Source of the DNA: Butyrivibrio sp. NC2007
GTDB lineage: Bacteria; Bacillota; Clostridia; Lachnospirales; Lachnospiraceae
Direction of reading: 5' to 3'
Assembly (NCBI RefSeq): GCF_000421405.1
Contig: NZ_ATWY01000003.1
Coordinates: 62,001-126,000, forward strand
Length of the DNA stretch: 64,000 bases
Under the pieces are notes generated by a model, which saw nothing but the letters and a program-made list of their open reading frames with translations, ran no database searches and was not told the origin of the DNA. Shown one piece after another: positions 42,083-50,397 of the stretch. Numbering within the stretch: position 1 is the first letter of the stretch; each line of letters opens with the position of its first letter. A program made the translations under genes and the position numbers.

Positions 42083-42871
42083 ATGAGATTTTCCAGAAAA
42101 ACCTTAGGTATCCCATATGCCGTATTCCTGCTGATCTTCGTAGTAGCTCCGCTTCTGGTGCTGTTCTACTACGCCTTTACCAACGGACAGGGGGAATTCA
42201 CGCTCCGGAACCTGACAGACTTTTTTACTGACCCTAATACGCTGGGAACGCTGTTTTACAGCTTTGCCCTGGCGCTTACAACCACAGCTGTATGTTTGCT
42301 GCTGGCTTATCCGACTGCCTATATTCTCACCACAGGGAGACTTAAGAAAAATACCGTACTTATCATGATCTTCATCATGCCCATGTGGATCAACTTCTCG
42401 CTCCGTATTACAGCGCTCAAGGAGATTCTGGACCTGATAGAGGGAAATCTTGCATACCATCCGTTCCTTAACTCGGTTATCGGTATGACTTACGATTTCC
42501 TGCCCTTCATGATTCTGCCTATCTATAACACCCTTGCCAAGATGGACGCTTCTCTGATCGAGGCAGCAAAAGACCTGGGTGCTAACGACAGGCATGCATT
42601 CCTGCGCGTAACACTGCCCCTTTCCCTTCCGGGCATCATTAGCGGAGTATCCATGGTACTTCTGCCTGCAATGACCAACTATGTGGTACTGGATATGCTC
42701 TACAACAGCACCTACATCATGGGTAGTCTTATCGGCAGCTACTTCTCCGCATACAACTGGAACGGTGGTTCTATGATCGCACTTATCCTGCTGGGCATCA
42801 TATGTATTTTCAACATCATTAATGATGACGACAGGGGCGAAACAGCTAAGGCAGGAGGTGCACTGTTATGA
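42083..42871 (+). CDS. potB: Spermidine/putrescine ABC transporter permease PotB
   Basis: 262 aa, six membrane segments; EAA loop EAAKDLGANDRHAFLRVTLP (about residues 162-181). The conserved N-terminus IPYAVFLLIFVVAPLLVLFYYAFT is typical of PotB/PotH. AAGGAGGAG lies before the ATG. It overlaps potC by 4 bases. The C-terminal tail (NDDDRGETAKAGGALL) is hydrophilic. Confidence 0.94.
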   Translation: MRFSRKTLGIPYAVFLLIFVVAPLLVLFYYAFTNGQGEFTLRNLTDFFTDPNTLGTLFYSFALALTTTAVCLLLAYPTAYILTTGRLKKNTVLIMIFIMPMWINFSLRITALKEILDLIEGNLAYHPFLNSVIGMTYDFLPFMILPIYNTLAKMDASLIEAAKDLGANDRHAFLRVTLPLSLPGIISGVSMVLLPAMTNYVVLDMLYNSTYIMGSLIGSYFSAYNWNGGSMIALILLGIICIFNIINDDDRGETAKAGGALL

Positions 42872-43671
42872 CCAAAAAGATAGCTAGGGCCGGAATACCG
42901 ATTCTGGTCATCCTGTTTTTATACGTACCGATCCTTGTGCTTGCTCTGTACAGCTTCACTGATTCAACGCAGATCGGAGCCATACGCTCTTTTACACTGA
43001 ATAACTATGTGACGCTCTTTACTACCCCTGAGCTTCAGGAGATGATACTGGGCACGATCCTGCTTGCCCTGGCATCAGCACTGCTTGCTACTCTCCTTGG
43101 AACTCTGGGCGCAATAGGAGCCTTCTATTCAAAGAGACGTACAACCGCAGTGATGGATACAGTAAATCAGATTCCGGTCATCAACGCTGATGTTGTTACC
43201 GGCTTCTCGCTGTGCATTCTGCTTGTAGTTGTTCTGGGCATCAACAAGGACAGCTTCTTCCCGCTGCTCTTCGGCCATGTGACTCTGAGCGCACCCTTTG
43301 TATATCTCTCTGTTATCCCTAAGCTTAAGCAGATGGATTCCAGCCTCTACGAAGCTGCTCTGGACCTTGGTGCAACTCCTTTCCAGGCGCTTACCAAGGT
43401 GGTTGTTCCTCAGATACTTTCAGGTATTATCTCCGGTTTTTCACTGGCGATAACGCTTTCACTGGATGACTACTTCATTGCAACCTATACCAAGCCGGCA
43501 ACCTTTGACACCATCAGCACCTACGTAGTCAACGCCACAAAAGGTTCGCAGACTCATATAAAGACAGCGCTGTGGGCATTATCAACGCTGATCTTTCTGA
43601 TCGTTATCATCATCGTTGCCGTAAGAAATCTGAAATTCGAGCGACATGAAATTAAAGAGGAGAGAGCCTGA
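42868..43671 (+). CDS. potC: Spermidine/putrescine ABC transporter permease PotC
   Basis: 267 aa, six membrane segments, EAA loop EAALDLGATPFQALTKVVVP (about residues 168-187) and the LSLDDYFIATY block that is highly conserved in PotC/PotI. It overlaps potB and potD by a few bases, so the four proteins are made from one coupled message. Confidence 0.95.
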   Translation: MTKKIARAGIPILVILFLYVPILVLALYSFTDSTQIGAIRSFTLNNYVTLFTTPELQEMILGTILLALASALLATLLGTLGAIGAFYSKRRTTAVMDTVNQIPVINADVVTGFSLCILLVVVLGINKDSFFPLLFGHVTLSAPFVYLSVIPKLKQMDSSLYEAALDLGATPFQALTKVVVPQILSGIISGFSLAITLSLDDYFIATYTKPATFDTISTYVVNATKGSQTHIKTALWALSTLIFLIVIIIVAVRNLKFERHEIKEERA

Positions 43672-45164
43672 TGAAAGCAAGACTACTAACGGCTATTATT
43701 ATAATAACAAGCGTTATTACCACCTGCTCCCGTCCGGTTTATGCTGCTTCAGATGCAGAGAAGCCTGTAACACTGCGCATCTGCAACTGGGAGGAGTATA
43801 TAGACCAGGGTGACTGGGGAGAAGACGAAGTGATTGACCTTGAGAGCGGCGATATTTTCGGAGAAAACTCCATGGTTGATGACTTTGAAGAATGGTATTA
43901 CGAGACTTATGGTCAAAGAGTAAATGTTGAATATTCAACCTTTGGCACCAACGAAGATCTCTACAACATGCTCACAATAGGCGATGTCTATGATCTTGTG
44001 TGCCCTTCTGAGTACATGATCATGAAGCTTATGGCAGATGATCTGGTTCAGCCCTTATCCGATGAGTTTTTTGATCCTGAGACAGAGACCAACTACTACA
44101 TCAAAGGCGTTTCTCCCTACATCAGAAACATCTTTGAGACCCACGATATTAACGGTGTTACCTGGGATCGCTGCGCTGCAGGATATATGTGGGGTATTAC
44201 AGGATTCGTGTATAACCCTGATGTAGTAAGCGAAGAAGATGCTTCTACCTGGAAGCTTCTTGAAAACCCGGCTTATCGCCGTCAGGTTACCATAAAGGAC
44301 AATGTCAGAGACGCTTATTTTGCCGCTGTCGGTGCTCTTAAGTCAGATCTTTTGACATCTGATGAATTCAGGTCAAGGCCTGACTATGCCATGGCCCTTC
44401 AGACCGAGATGAATGACGTCTCACAGGAGACGGTAGATAACGTACAGCACTATCTGCAGCAGGTAAAAGACAATCTGTATTCCTTTGAAACAGACTCAGG
44501 AAAAGCCGATATGATCACAGGTAAGGTAGTTGCAAACTACCAGTGGTCAGGAGATGCTGTATATGCCATGGATCAGGCCGAAGAAGACGATTACTACTTA
44601 AACTTCGCTGCTCCTAAGGAGAGTACCAATATATACTTTGACGGATGGGTAATGCTTAAGAAGGGAATTTCCCAGGATCCTGCCAAACAGCAGGCTGCAG
44701 AAGCTTTTATCAACTTTATTTCAAGACCTGATAACGCTATCCGCAACATGTACTATATCGGATATACCTCCGTCATCTCCGGAGGAGACGATGGTCGCGT
44801 ATTTGAATATCTTGAGTGGAATTACGGTGCAGAGGATGAAGACGAGGCAACAGATTACCCCGTTGGATATTTCTTCTCAGGAGACCCTGATGATGAAGAT
44901 TATGTGCTGACTGTTCCCGAGGAACAGCTTAAACGCCAATTAGGCGCCCAGTACCCTTCTTCAGAGGTCATAGACCGCGCTTCCATCATGGTCTACTTCG
45001 ACCAGGCAAAGAGCGAAGTCATCAATCGTATGTGGATCCGCGTAAGGTGCTTTAACATCCTTACCGTTCCTGTATGGGTATGGGCTACCATCATACTGGC
45101 GATCTGCGCTATAGTAGTCTTTCTCCTGCGTCAAAAAGCCGCAAAGGAAAAGCTCTACAGTTAA
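43671..45164 (+). CDS. potD: Spermidine/putrescine-binding protein PotD with C-terminal membrane anchor
   Basis: 497 aa, longer than the usual 350. A signal peptide (residues 1-25, ending PVYA) is present; the only Cys in it follows Thr-Thr and does not make a good lipobox. The binding domain has the family's LRICNWEEYID start, VEYSTFGTNEDLYNM and the late TNIYFDGWVMLKKG. Near the C-terminus a hydrophobic segment (about 468-487, VPVWVWATIILAICAIVVFL) is followed by RQKAAKEK, an orientation that would leave the protein outside, anchored by its C-terminus. This replaces the lipid anchor normally used in Gram-positives. Confidence 0.92.
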   Translation: MKARLLTAIIIITSVITTCSRPVYAASDAEKPVTLRICNWEEYIDQGDWGEDEVIDLESGDIFGENSMVDDFEEWYYETYGQRVNVEYSTFGTNEDLYNMLTIGDVYDLVCPSEYMIMKLMADDLVQPLSDEFFDPETETNYYIKGVSPYIRNIFETHDINGVTWDRCAAGYMWGITGFVYNPDVVSEEDASTWKLLENPAYRRQVTIKDNVRDAYFAAVGALKSDLLTSDEFRSRPDYAMALQTEMNDVSQETVDNVQHYLQQVKDNLYSFETDSGKADMITGKVVANYQWSGDAVYAMDQAEEDDYYLNFAAPKESTNIYFDGWVMLKKGISQDPAKQQAAEAFINFISRPDNAIRNMYYIGYTSVISGGDDGRVFEYLEWNYGAEDEDEATDYPVGYFFSGDPDDEDYVLTVPEEQLKRQLGAQYPSSEVIDRASIMVYFDQAKSEVINRMWIRVRCFNILTVPVWVWATIILAICAIVVFLLRQKAAKEKLYS

Positions 45165-45799
45165 ACGTATTTCAAAATATCCTTAAAGCTGTCCAGATGA
45201 TAAGTTGCCTTGGAATAGTTTGCTGCACTTCCGATACCAGCGCCATCAAATCCGCCTGCAACTGCAGCATCTATGCCTGCTTCAGCATCTTCGATAACGA
45301 GGCAGTCCTTGGGCTCTTCGAGCACAAACTCAGCAGCCTTTAAGAAAACTTCCGGATCCGGCTTGGATCTTGTGATATTTGTGCCATCGCTTATGGCATC
45401 AAAGAAACCTTCCAGGCCGATTCTCTGAAGTATAAATTTGGTATTCTTGCTGGATGAACCAATAGCCAGCTTAAGTCCCTTATCCCTAAGGGCATTTAGA
45501 GTCTCTCTGACCTCATCCGAGAGGTCTGCAGGAGACATTTTCTCAAGACTCTTTCTGTAGATATCATTCTTCTTGGTCGCGAGTCTTTCCTTCTCTTCGT
45601 CTGAAAGCGCAGGACCTGTGTATTTCTCAAGAATTATCTCAAGAGAATCCATTCTGCTTACGCCCCTGAGTCTCTCATTTATTGTCCTGTCAAAGGGAAT
45701 ATTCAGCTCATCTGCCAGCTCTTTCCATGCCAGATAATGATACTCATCCGTAAAACAGATAACCCCGTCCAAATCGAAAATTACAGCCTTATATTTCAT
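45161..45799 (-). CDS. pgmB: Beta-phosphoglucomutase
   Basis: 212 aa HAD-superfamily enzyme converting beta-glucose 1-phosphate to glucose 6-phosphate. Start at 45799 with AAAGGAG upstream. Motif I FDLDGVICFTDEYHYLAW (nucleophile and acid/base Asp at about 9 and 11), the cap motif RLRGVSRMDSLEIIL, motif II GSSSKNTKFIL and motif IV EDAEAGIDAA are all typical of PgmB. Last gene of the glycan operon. It converges on potD with a 4-base overlap. It implies that a phosphorylase or phosphorylated disaccharide feeds this pathway, but no phosphorylase gene is in the window. Confidence 0.92.
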   Translation of the reverse strand: MKYKAVIFDLDGVICFTDEYHYLAWKELADELNIPFDRTINERLRGVSRMDSLEIILEKYTGPALSDEEKERLATKKNDIYRKSLEKMSPADLSDEVRETLNALRDKGLKLAIGSSSKNTKFILQRIGLEGFFDAISDGTNITRSKPDPEVFLKAAEFVLEEPKDCLVIEDAEAGIDAAVAGGFDGAGIGSAANYSKATYHLDSFKDILKYV

Positions 45800-45813
45800 A
45801 ACAGCTCCTTTCA

Positions 45814-47313
45814 TCACTCCAATATAAAACTCTTAAAATCAATCTTTCCATCACCAATAAAGCTAAAGAACAGGCCATGGATCCCATCCGGAATATCTAC
45901 GCTTGTCTCATACCATGCAAATCCATCATCTGCTTTCGCAAAAGAGATCTCGCCGGCCGGCGCAGAATCCTCAGAATCCAGCGATATAAGAAGCTTACCG
46001 TTTCCGTAGCTCTTTGCCTCTACACAGATCTTTTTAACGTCTTTGCAGTCAAAATACTTAAATCCTGCAACAACACCGTCAAAGACATTTGCTATATACT
46101 GTTCCGACTCCTCTTCCTTCTCAGCGGTTTTCTGGAAAATATAGGGCTGAGAGTCCTTAAGAGACTGTCCGTAAACAATCTTTTTGTCATTCTCTTTGCA
46201 CATAAGGTTACATGCAATGGCAGCTGAGTAAGTTCCCTTACCTGCAAGAGCTCCGCCGTTAAGACCGCAGCTTGTGAGCTCAACCTGTGCAATACTGCCA
46301 TCCTCTGCCACATGAATCTCCTCAGCACAGCCCTGTCTTGAGCTCTCAGTGCCGTGAGTCTGCCTGTGATAGAATATATACCACTTGTTATTTATTTCGA
46401 TTATGCTTCCGTGGTTGTTACCCATCATGGCTCTGGGCTTTACATTTCCCTTATATCCGATGTCTCCGTTGGATATAATTACTCCACCATAGGTAAACTC
46501 TTTGTCCGGATAGTCTGATGTTGCATAGCACAACTCATGACTAACTGAGCTTGAATAGATAAAGTAATATTTATCTCCTATCTTGCGCATCGAAGAGGCC
46601 TCAAAGAAGCCGTGTCCCTCATATCCTGTACCCACTGCGATCTTTTCGCCGGGAACCATCAGATGGGGCTCTCCCTTAACCGTGAGCATATCCTTATCAA
46701 GCTCTACAACAAAGGCTCCGTCAGAGAACTTGGTATTAGCGATAGCCTGAAGCTGCGCCTGTGCTTCTTCCCTGCTCATTCCCATTTCAAGGAATGTTTC
46801 GAGCGGAGGCGCAGGAAGTGGCTTGGCCGGACTGAATCCGTAGTATAAAAAGACTCTTCCATCATCATCTACCAGTACTCCGGGATCAAACGGGAAGTTC
46901 TCCTGAAGCTCTTTTCCTCCCATCACATCCTCCGGATACTTAACATGTCCGTAGAAGGAAAAAGGTCCTGCGGGTGAATCGCTGACTGCCACGCCAAATT
47001 CCGGGTTAAAAGAGAAGCAGTAATACATGTAATATCTGCCATCTGCGCCCTTTACTACATCCGGAGCCCACAGGTCCATCCTGTTATCTGCATTTGAAGG
47101 ATCCTGGGTTCTCTTATAGATAACGCCTTCATATCTCCAGTCTGTCAGGTCCTCTACAGGTGCTGACCAGGTCACATAATCTCCCATGCAGTACTTCTCT
47201 CCGCCCGCGAAATCATGGGATCCGTAGATATAAACTCTTCCGTCAAATACCCTTGGTTCTCCGTCGGGAATATACTCATATAGCGGTAAATATGGGTTAA
47301 AAACCTGTCTCAT
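45814..47313 (-). CDS. Glycoside hydrolase family 43-like enzyme
   Basis: 499 aa from the ATG at 47313, which overlaps the stop of the rhamnosidase gene (TAATG). The five-bladed beta-propeller shows YIYGSHDFAGG, MDLWAPDVVKGADGRYYMYYCFS (in parts; the Asp before VV is the expected catalytic-base region), FFEASSMRKIGDKYYFIYSS (acid Glu) and HRQTHGTESSRQGC. The C-terminal 120 residues form a beta-sandwich that may bind carbohydrate. No signal peptide, so it acts on imported arabinose- or xylose-bearing oligosaccharides. Confidence 0.88.
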   Translation of the reverse strand: MRQVFNPYLPLYEYIPDGEPRVFDGRVYIYGSHDFAGGEKYCMGDYVTWSAPVEDLTDWRYEGVIYKRTQDPSNADNRMDLWAPDVVKGADGRYYMYYCFSFNPEFGVAVSDSPAGPFSFYGHVKYPEDVMGGKELQENFPFDPGVLVDDDGRVFLYYGFSPAKPLPAPPLETFLEMGMSREEAQAQLQAIANTKFSDGAFVVELDKDMLTVKGEPHLMVPGEKIAVGTGYEGHGFFEASSMRKIGDKYYFIYSSSVSHELCYATSDYPDKEFTYGGVIISNGDIGYKGNVKPRAMMGNNHGSIIEINNKWYIFYHRQTHGTESSRQGCAEEIHVAEDGSIAQVELTSCGLNGGALAGKGTYSAAIACNLMCKENDKKIVYGQSLKDSQPYIFQKTAEKEEESEQYIANVFDGVVAGFKYFDCKDVKKICVEAKSYGNGKLLISLDSEDSAPAGEISFAKADDGFAWYETSVDIPDGIHGLFFSFIGDGKIDFKSFILE

Positions 47314-50078
47314 TATTTCCACTCCTTTTTAAGTGCAAGCAGTTTATCTGCCGCTGCCATGACCATAGGCGGATTAAAGCCCATAAAGAACATGGTCTGC
47401 AGCTCATTTAGTGTAAGTCCAAGGCTCTCTACGTCCTTGCTTTCTATAAGCTTATATGCAAGGGGTAGATCAGCTTTTATTATGTCGAGAGCTCTTTTAT
47501 CCTCGGCAAATTCCTCAAGCCTTGTGTCCATGGTATACATGAGCCTGTAATCTCTGGCAGGCTTATAGGTCTTTTCAAAAATTCCTGCCTCCAGCTGTAT
47601 CTCCTCGCCGTTTGTTCCGGGCAGTCTGTAAACCGCAGAACATCCGAAAGGAACTTCGGCTCTTACAGTTATTGTGCCGTCATCGTTTATCTTCCAGCAG
47701 GATGAATACTTACCGCTTACAGAGTTGTACTCAAAGTTCACATACTGAAGCTTGGAACTGAGCTGAGGCGCAATATATGCGCTCTTAAATCCTGCCGAAT
47801 TAGGCTGGATTCCGGCGATAAAACGGTAAACATATTCCATTACAGAGCCATATGAATAGTGATTGAGCGAATTCATGCCTGTTCCGCTGATGGTTCCGTC
47901 ATCAAGGATAGAGTTCCATCTCTCCCAGATAGTGGTCGCTCCGAGGTTGATGCAGTGCATCCATCCGGGGAAGCCTTCCTGGAACAGGATGTAGTAGGCA
48001 ATATCCTCCATACCGTTCTCAGCAAGAACCTGACACATCATTGTGGCTCCTACAAAGCCGCCTTTAATCTTGTAGCAGTCCTTTTTGAGCCTGAGTTTAA
48101 GGCCGTCAATAATCTTGTCCCTGCTGATAAAAATCTTGTATTTGAGGCAGATAAGGTACGCTGTCTGTGTATCAATTGCAAGCCTTCCGCTGGGCGAGAA
48201 ATACTCGTTTAAGATTGCGGTATTTACCTTCTCTGCGCGCTTTGCATATCTTATGCTGTCATCAACATACCCAAGGATTCTGGCTGCGCTTCCTGCCTTT
48301 ATCAGTGATTCATAGTAGTAGACAGATGCCACAAAATAGTCATCTGTGCCGCCCTTCATGCTCTGAGGGCTGATTCCGTCCTGAGCAAGCCAGTCGCCGA
48401 AATGAAAGCCAAAGTTCCAAAGGCCGGTATCACCGTGCTCTTCGTCCTCATGAATGACATGATCCACCCAGTCCTTCATCAGAGGATAGTTGGCCCTAAG
48501 CTCATCCTCATCTCCGTAGTACTCATACAGAGCCATTGGCAGGAATGTGGCAACATCGCCCCATACGCTGCTTCCGCCGGGAGCCTTGCTGATATTTGGA
48601 ATAAAGTTTGCAACAATTCCGTCGTGATCCATCTGATCCAGATGAAGGTCATATAAAAACTTTCTGTAGAAAGCTCTTGTGTCCATGTTAAAGCAGGCAG
48701 TAGGAGCAAAAACCTGCGCATCGCCGGTCCATCCAAGACGCTCATCTCTCTGAGGACAATCTGTTGGCATATCAAGGAAATTGGACTTCTGTCCCCACAA
48801 GCAGTTGCTTGCAAGTCTGTTCAGCTTGGCATCTGAAGTGTCCAAGGTCGCTGTGGTCTCAAGGTCTGAATAAACCACGTTTCCGGTGAAATCTTCGGCA
48901 TTAAGCTCACCTTCCCAGCCTGTTACTCTCACATATCTGAATCCATAATAAGTAAAGTGTGGACGAACATCTTCCTCTGAACCATCTGAAACATAGGTGA
49001 ACTGTGCCTTGGCAGATCTGTAGTTGGCATTGTAGAAATTGCCCTCCTGAAGGACTTCGCCGAAATCAAGAACAACCTTGGTTCCGCTTGGAAGCTTTGA
49101 CTTAAAGGATACATACCCCGTGAAATTCTGGCCAAAATCCAGCACCTTCTCACCTGCCGGTGTATTGATGATCTCTTTTACAGGAAGAGTCTCTTTTACC
49201 ACAACAGGCAGACTGTATCTCTCCACAAGCCTTGCCACCGTATCTTTGTTGTCCTTCCATACAGTCACAGGCTTGCACTCGTTCTTCTTGTCCTTCCAAT
49301 ATAGGCGGTTATACTCCTCGCCGTCGTAAATATCGCTGGAAACAATATCGCTTCCGCAATATTTGAAGCTCTCATCTGTCATGACAGTGAGCTTGCCATT
49401 TACATAAACTTCCGCAATGACACCAAACTTATTGCCATAGTATGAAACGTCGCCATCGTAGCCAAGACGGCCCTTATACCAGCCGTTTCCGCAGATGATA
49501 GAGAGCTTGTTATCAGCCTTCAGAAGGTTCGTGATATCGTAGGTCTGATACTGAATGCCCTTGTTATAGTCGTTGCAGAAAGGTGCAAGATAGTCGTCGC
49601 CGATCTTAACGCCGTTTAAATAAGCCTCGTACAGACCAAGTCCTGTCACATAAATACGGCCTTCCTTGATCTCTTTTACCCCATCAAGAGAAAACTCTCT
49701 TACAAAGCATGGGTGGAAAGAAGGCTCCTCATTTGTTCCGATGAACTTAGCCTTCCACTTCTCTGCCATTTTGCCGGTCTCAAAGAAGCATACATCGCTC
49801 TTGGCAGTATTATTCTCATCATCCGTTACTTCAACGTAGAAATAATACCTTGTTCTGGGCTTTGGAGTTATATCTATAATCTCTCCGATCCAGTCAAGAT
49901 CGTGGTCTTCCTTGCTCCAAAGAATCTCTGAGAAATCCTCTTTTTCGCTTACAACGATCTTAGAGCGCACCTGATATTTGCCGGTTGTCCCGGTCACCTT
50001 CCAGCTGCACTTTATCTTCGGGTAGGAGAATCCTATCGGATTTTCAATTCCATTTATCTTTACATCAACGATTTTCAT
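47313..50078 (-). CDS. Alpha-L-rhamnosidase, GH78
   Basis: 921 aa from ATG 50078 (MKIVDVKINGI), with AAAGGGA upstream. N-terminal beta-sandwich domains (about 1-330) precede the (alpha/alpha)6 barrel, whose signature MPTDCPQRDERLGWTGDAQ includes the catalytic acid Glu446. The C-terminal beta domain has GYSGSVMEYVYRFIAGI-like and FEYNSVSGKYSSCW stretches. Cytoplasmic, as no signal peptide is present; removes terminal rhamnose from imported glycans or flavonoid glycosides. A pair of mutually exclusive stems lies directly upstream of its ribosome-binding site. Confidence 0.94.
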   Translation of the reverse strand: MKIVDVKINGIENPIGFSYPKIKCSWKVTGTTGKYQVRSKIVVSEKEDFSEILWSKEDHDLDWIGEIIDITPKPRTRYYFYVEVTDDENNTAKSDVCFFETGKMAEKWKAKFIGTNEEPSFHPCFVREFSLDGVKEIKEGRIYVTGLGLYEAYLNGVKIGDDYLAPFCNDYNKGIQYQTYDITNLLKADNKLSIICGNGWYKGRLGYDGDVSYYGNKFGVIAEVYVNGKLTVMTDESFKYCGSDIVSSDIYDGEEYNRLYWKDKKNECKPVTVWKDNKDTVARLVERYSLPVVVKETLPVKEIINTPAGEKVLDFGQNFTGYVSFKSKLPSGTKVVLDFGEVLQEGNFYNANYRSAKAQFTYVSDGSEEDVRPHFTYYGFRYVRVTGWEGELNAEDFTGNVVYSDLETTATLDTSDAKLNRLASNCLWGQKSNFLDMPTDCPQRDERLGWTGDAQVFAPTACFNMDTRAFYRKFLYDLHLDQMDHDGIVANFIPNISKAPGGSSVWGDVATFLPMALYEYYGDEDELRANYPLMKDWVDHVIHEDEEHGDTGLWNFGFHFGDWLAQDGISPQSMKGGTDDYFVASVYYYESLIKAGSAARILGYVDDSIRYAKRAEKVNTAILNEYFSPSGRLAIDTQTAYLICLKYKIFISRDKIIDGLKLRLKKDCYKIKGGFVGATMMCQVLAENGMEDIAYYILFQEGFPGWMHCINLGATTIWERWNSILDDGTISGTGMNSLNHYSYGSVMEYVYRFIAGIQPNSAGFKSAYIAPQLSSKLQYVNFEYNSVSGKYSSCWKINDDGTITVRAEVPFGCSAVYRLPGTNGEEIQLEAGIFEKTYKPARDYRLMYTMDTRLEEFAEDKRALDIIKADLPLAYKLIESKDVESLGLTLNELQTMFFMGFNPPMVMAAADKLLALKKEWK

Positions 50079-50098
50079 ACTAGTTTTCCCTTTATCAA

Positions 50099-50140
50099 AT
50101 ATGAGAATTAGCCCGGACATGAATTTCTCATATCCAGGCT
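50099..50140 (-). promoter_or_regulatory. Alternative RNA stems before the GH78 gene
   Basis: In minus-strand RNA, AGCCUGGA (50140-50133) can pair with UCCGGGCU (50117-50110), eight pairs with one U-G. UAUGAGAA (50132-50125) can pair with UUCUCAUA (50107-50100), also eight pairs. The stems interleave, so they exclude each other or form a strained pseudoknot. They fill most of the 67-base gap between the HPr-like gene and the rhamnosidase gene. Confidence 0.5.
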
Positions 50141-50145
50141 ACAAA

Positions 50146-50379
50146 TTACTTAAATAAAAATTTTGCGATCCTCTCCATATCCTCAGGCTGATGCGCGAAC
50201 ACTTCAACATTGGGGATCTCAGCAATCTGAGGGAATACGCTGGATAATGCTATGATCTGGCAAAGCTTTGACTTAAGATTAAGTCTGTCGCCCTCAGGAG
50301 TCACCAGTTCAACATCTCCCTTGCACTGCTCTACCACCTCTAAAAAGCCTTCAAAGTCCGATAATTTGTCGATTACCAT
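50146..50379 (-). CDS. HPr-fold protein lacking the phospho-histidine region
   Basis: 77 aa. The chain FLEVVEQCKGDVELVTPEG-DRLNLKSKLCQIIALSS aligns by eye with helix 1, strands 2-3 and the Ser46-type helix of PTS HPr (FV-x-n-D-I-x-L-x-N-G-K-x-V-N-x-K-S-I-x-x-x-x-S-L). The C-terminal IPNVEVFAHQPEDMERIAKFLF fits strand 4 and helix 3. The first strand and the phosphorylated His loop are missing; the residue at the Ser46 position is Ser in LKSKL. It cannot act as a PTS phosphocarrier. Sitting between GH3 and GH78 genes, it may be a regulatory partner. Confidence 0.65.
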   Translation of the reverse strand: MVIDKLSDFEGFLEVVEQCKGDVELVTPEGDRLNLKSKLCQIIALSSVFPQIAEIPNVEVFAHQPEDMERIAKFLFK

Positions 50380-50397
50380 ATTTGTCTACCTCCAAAG

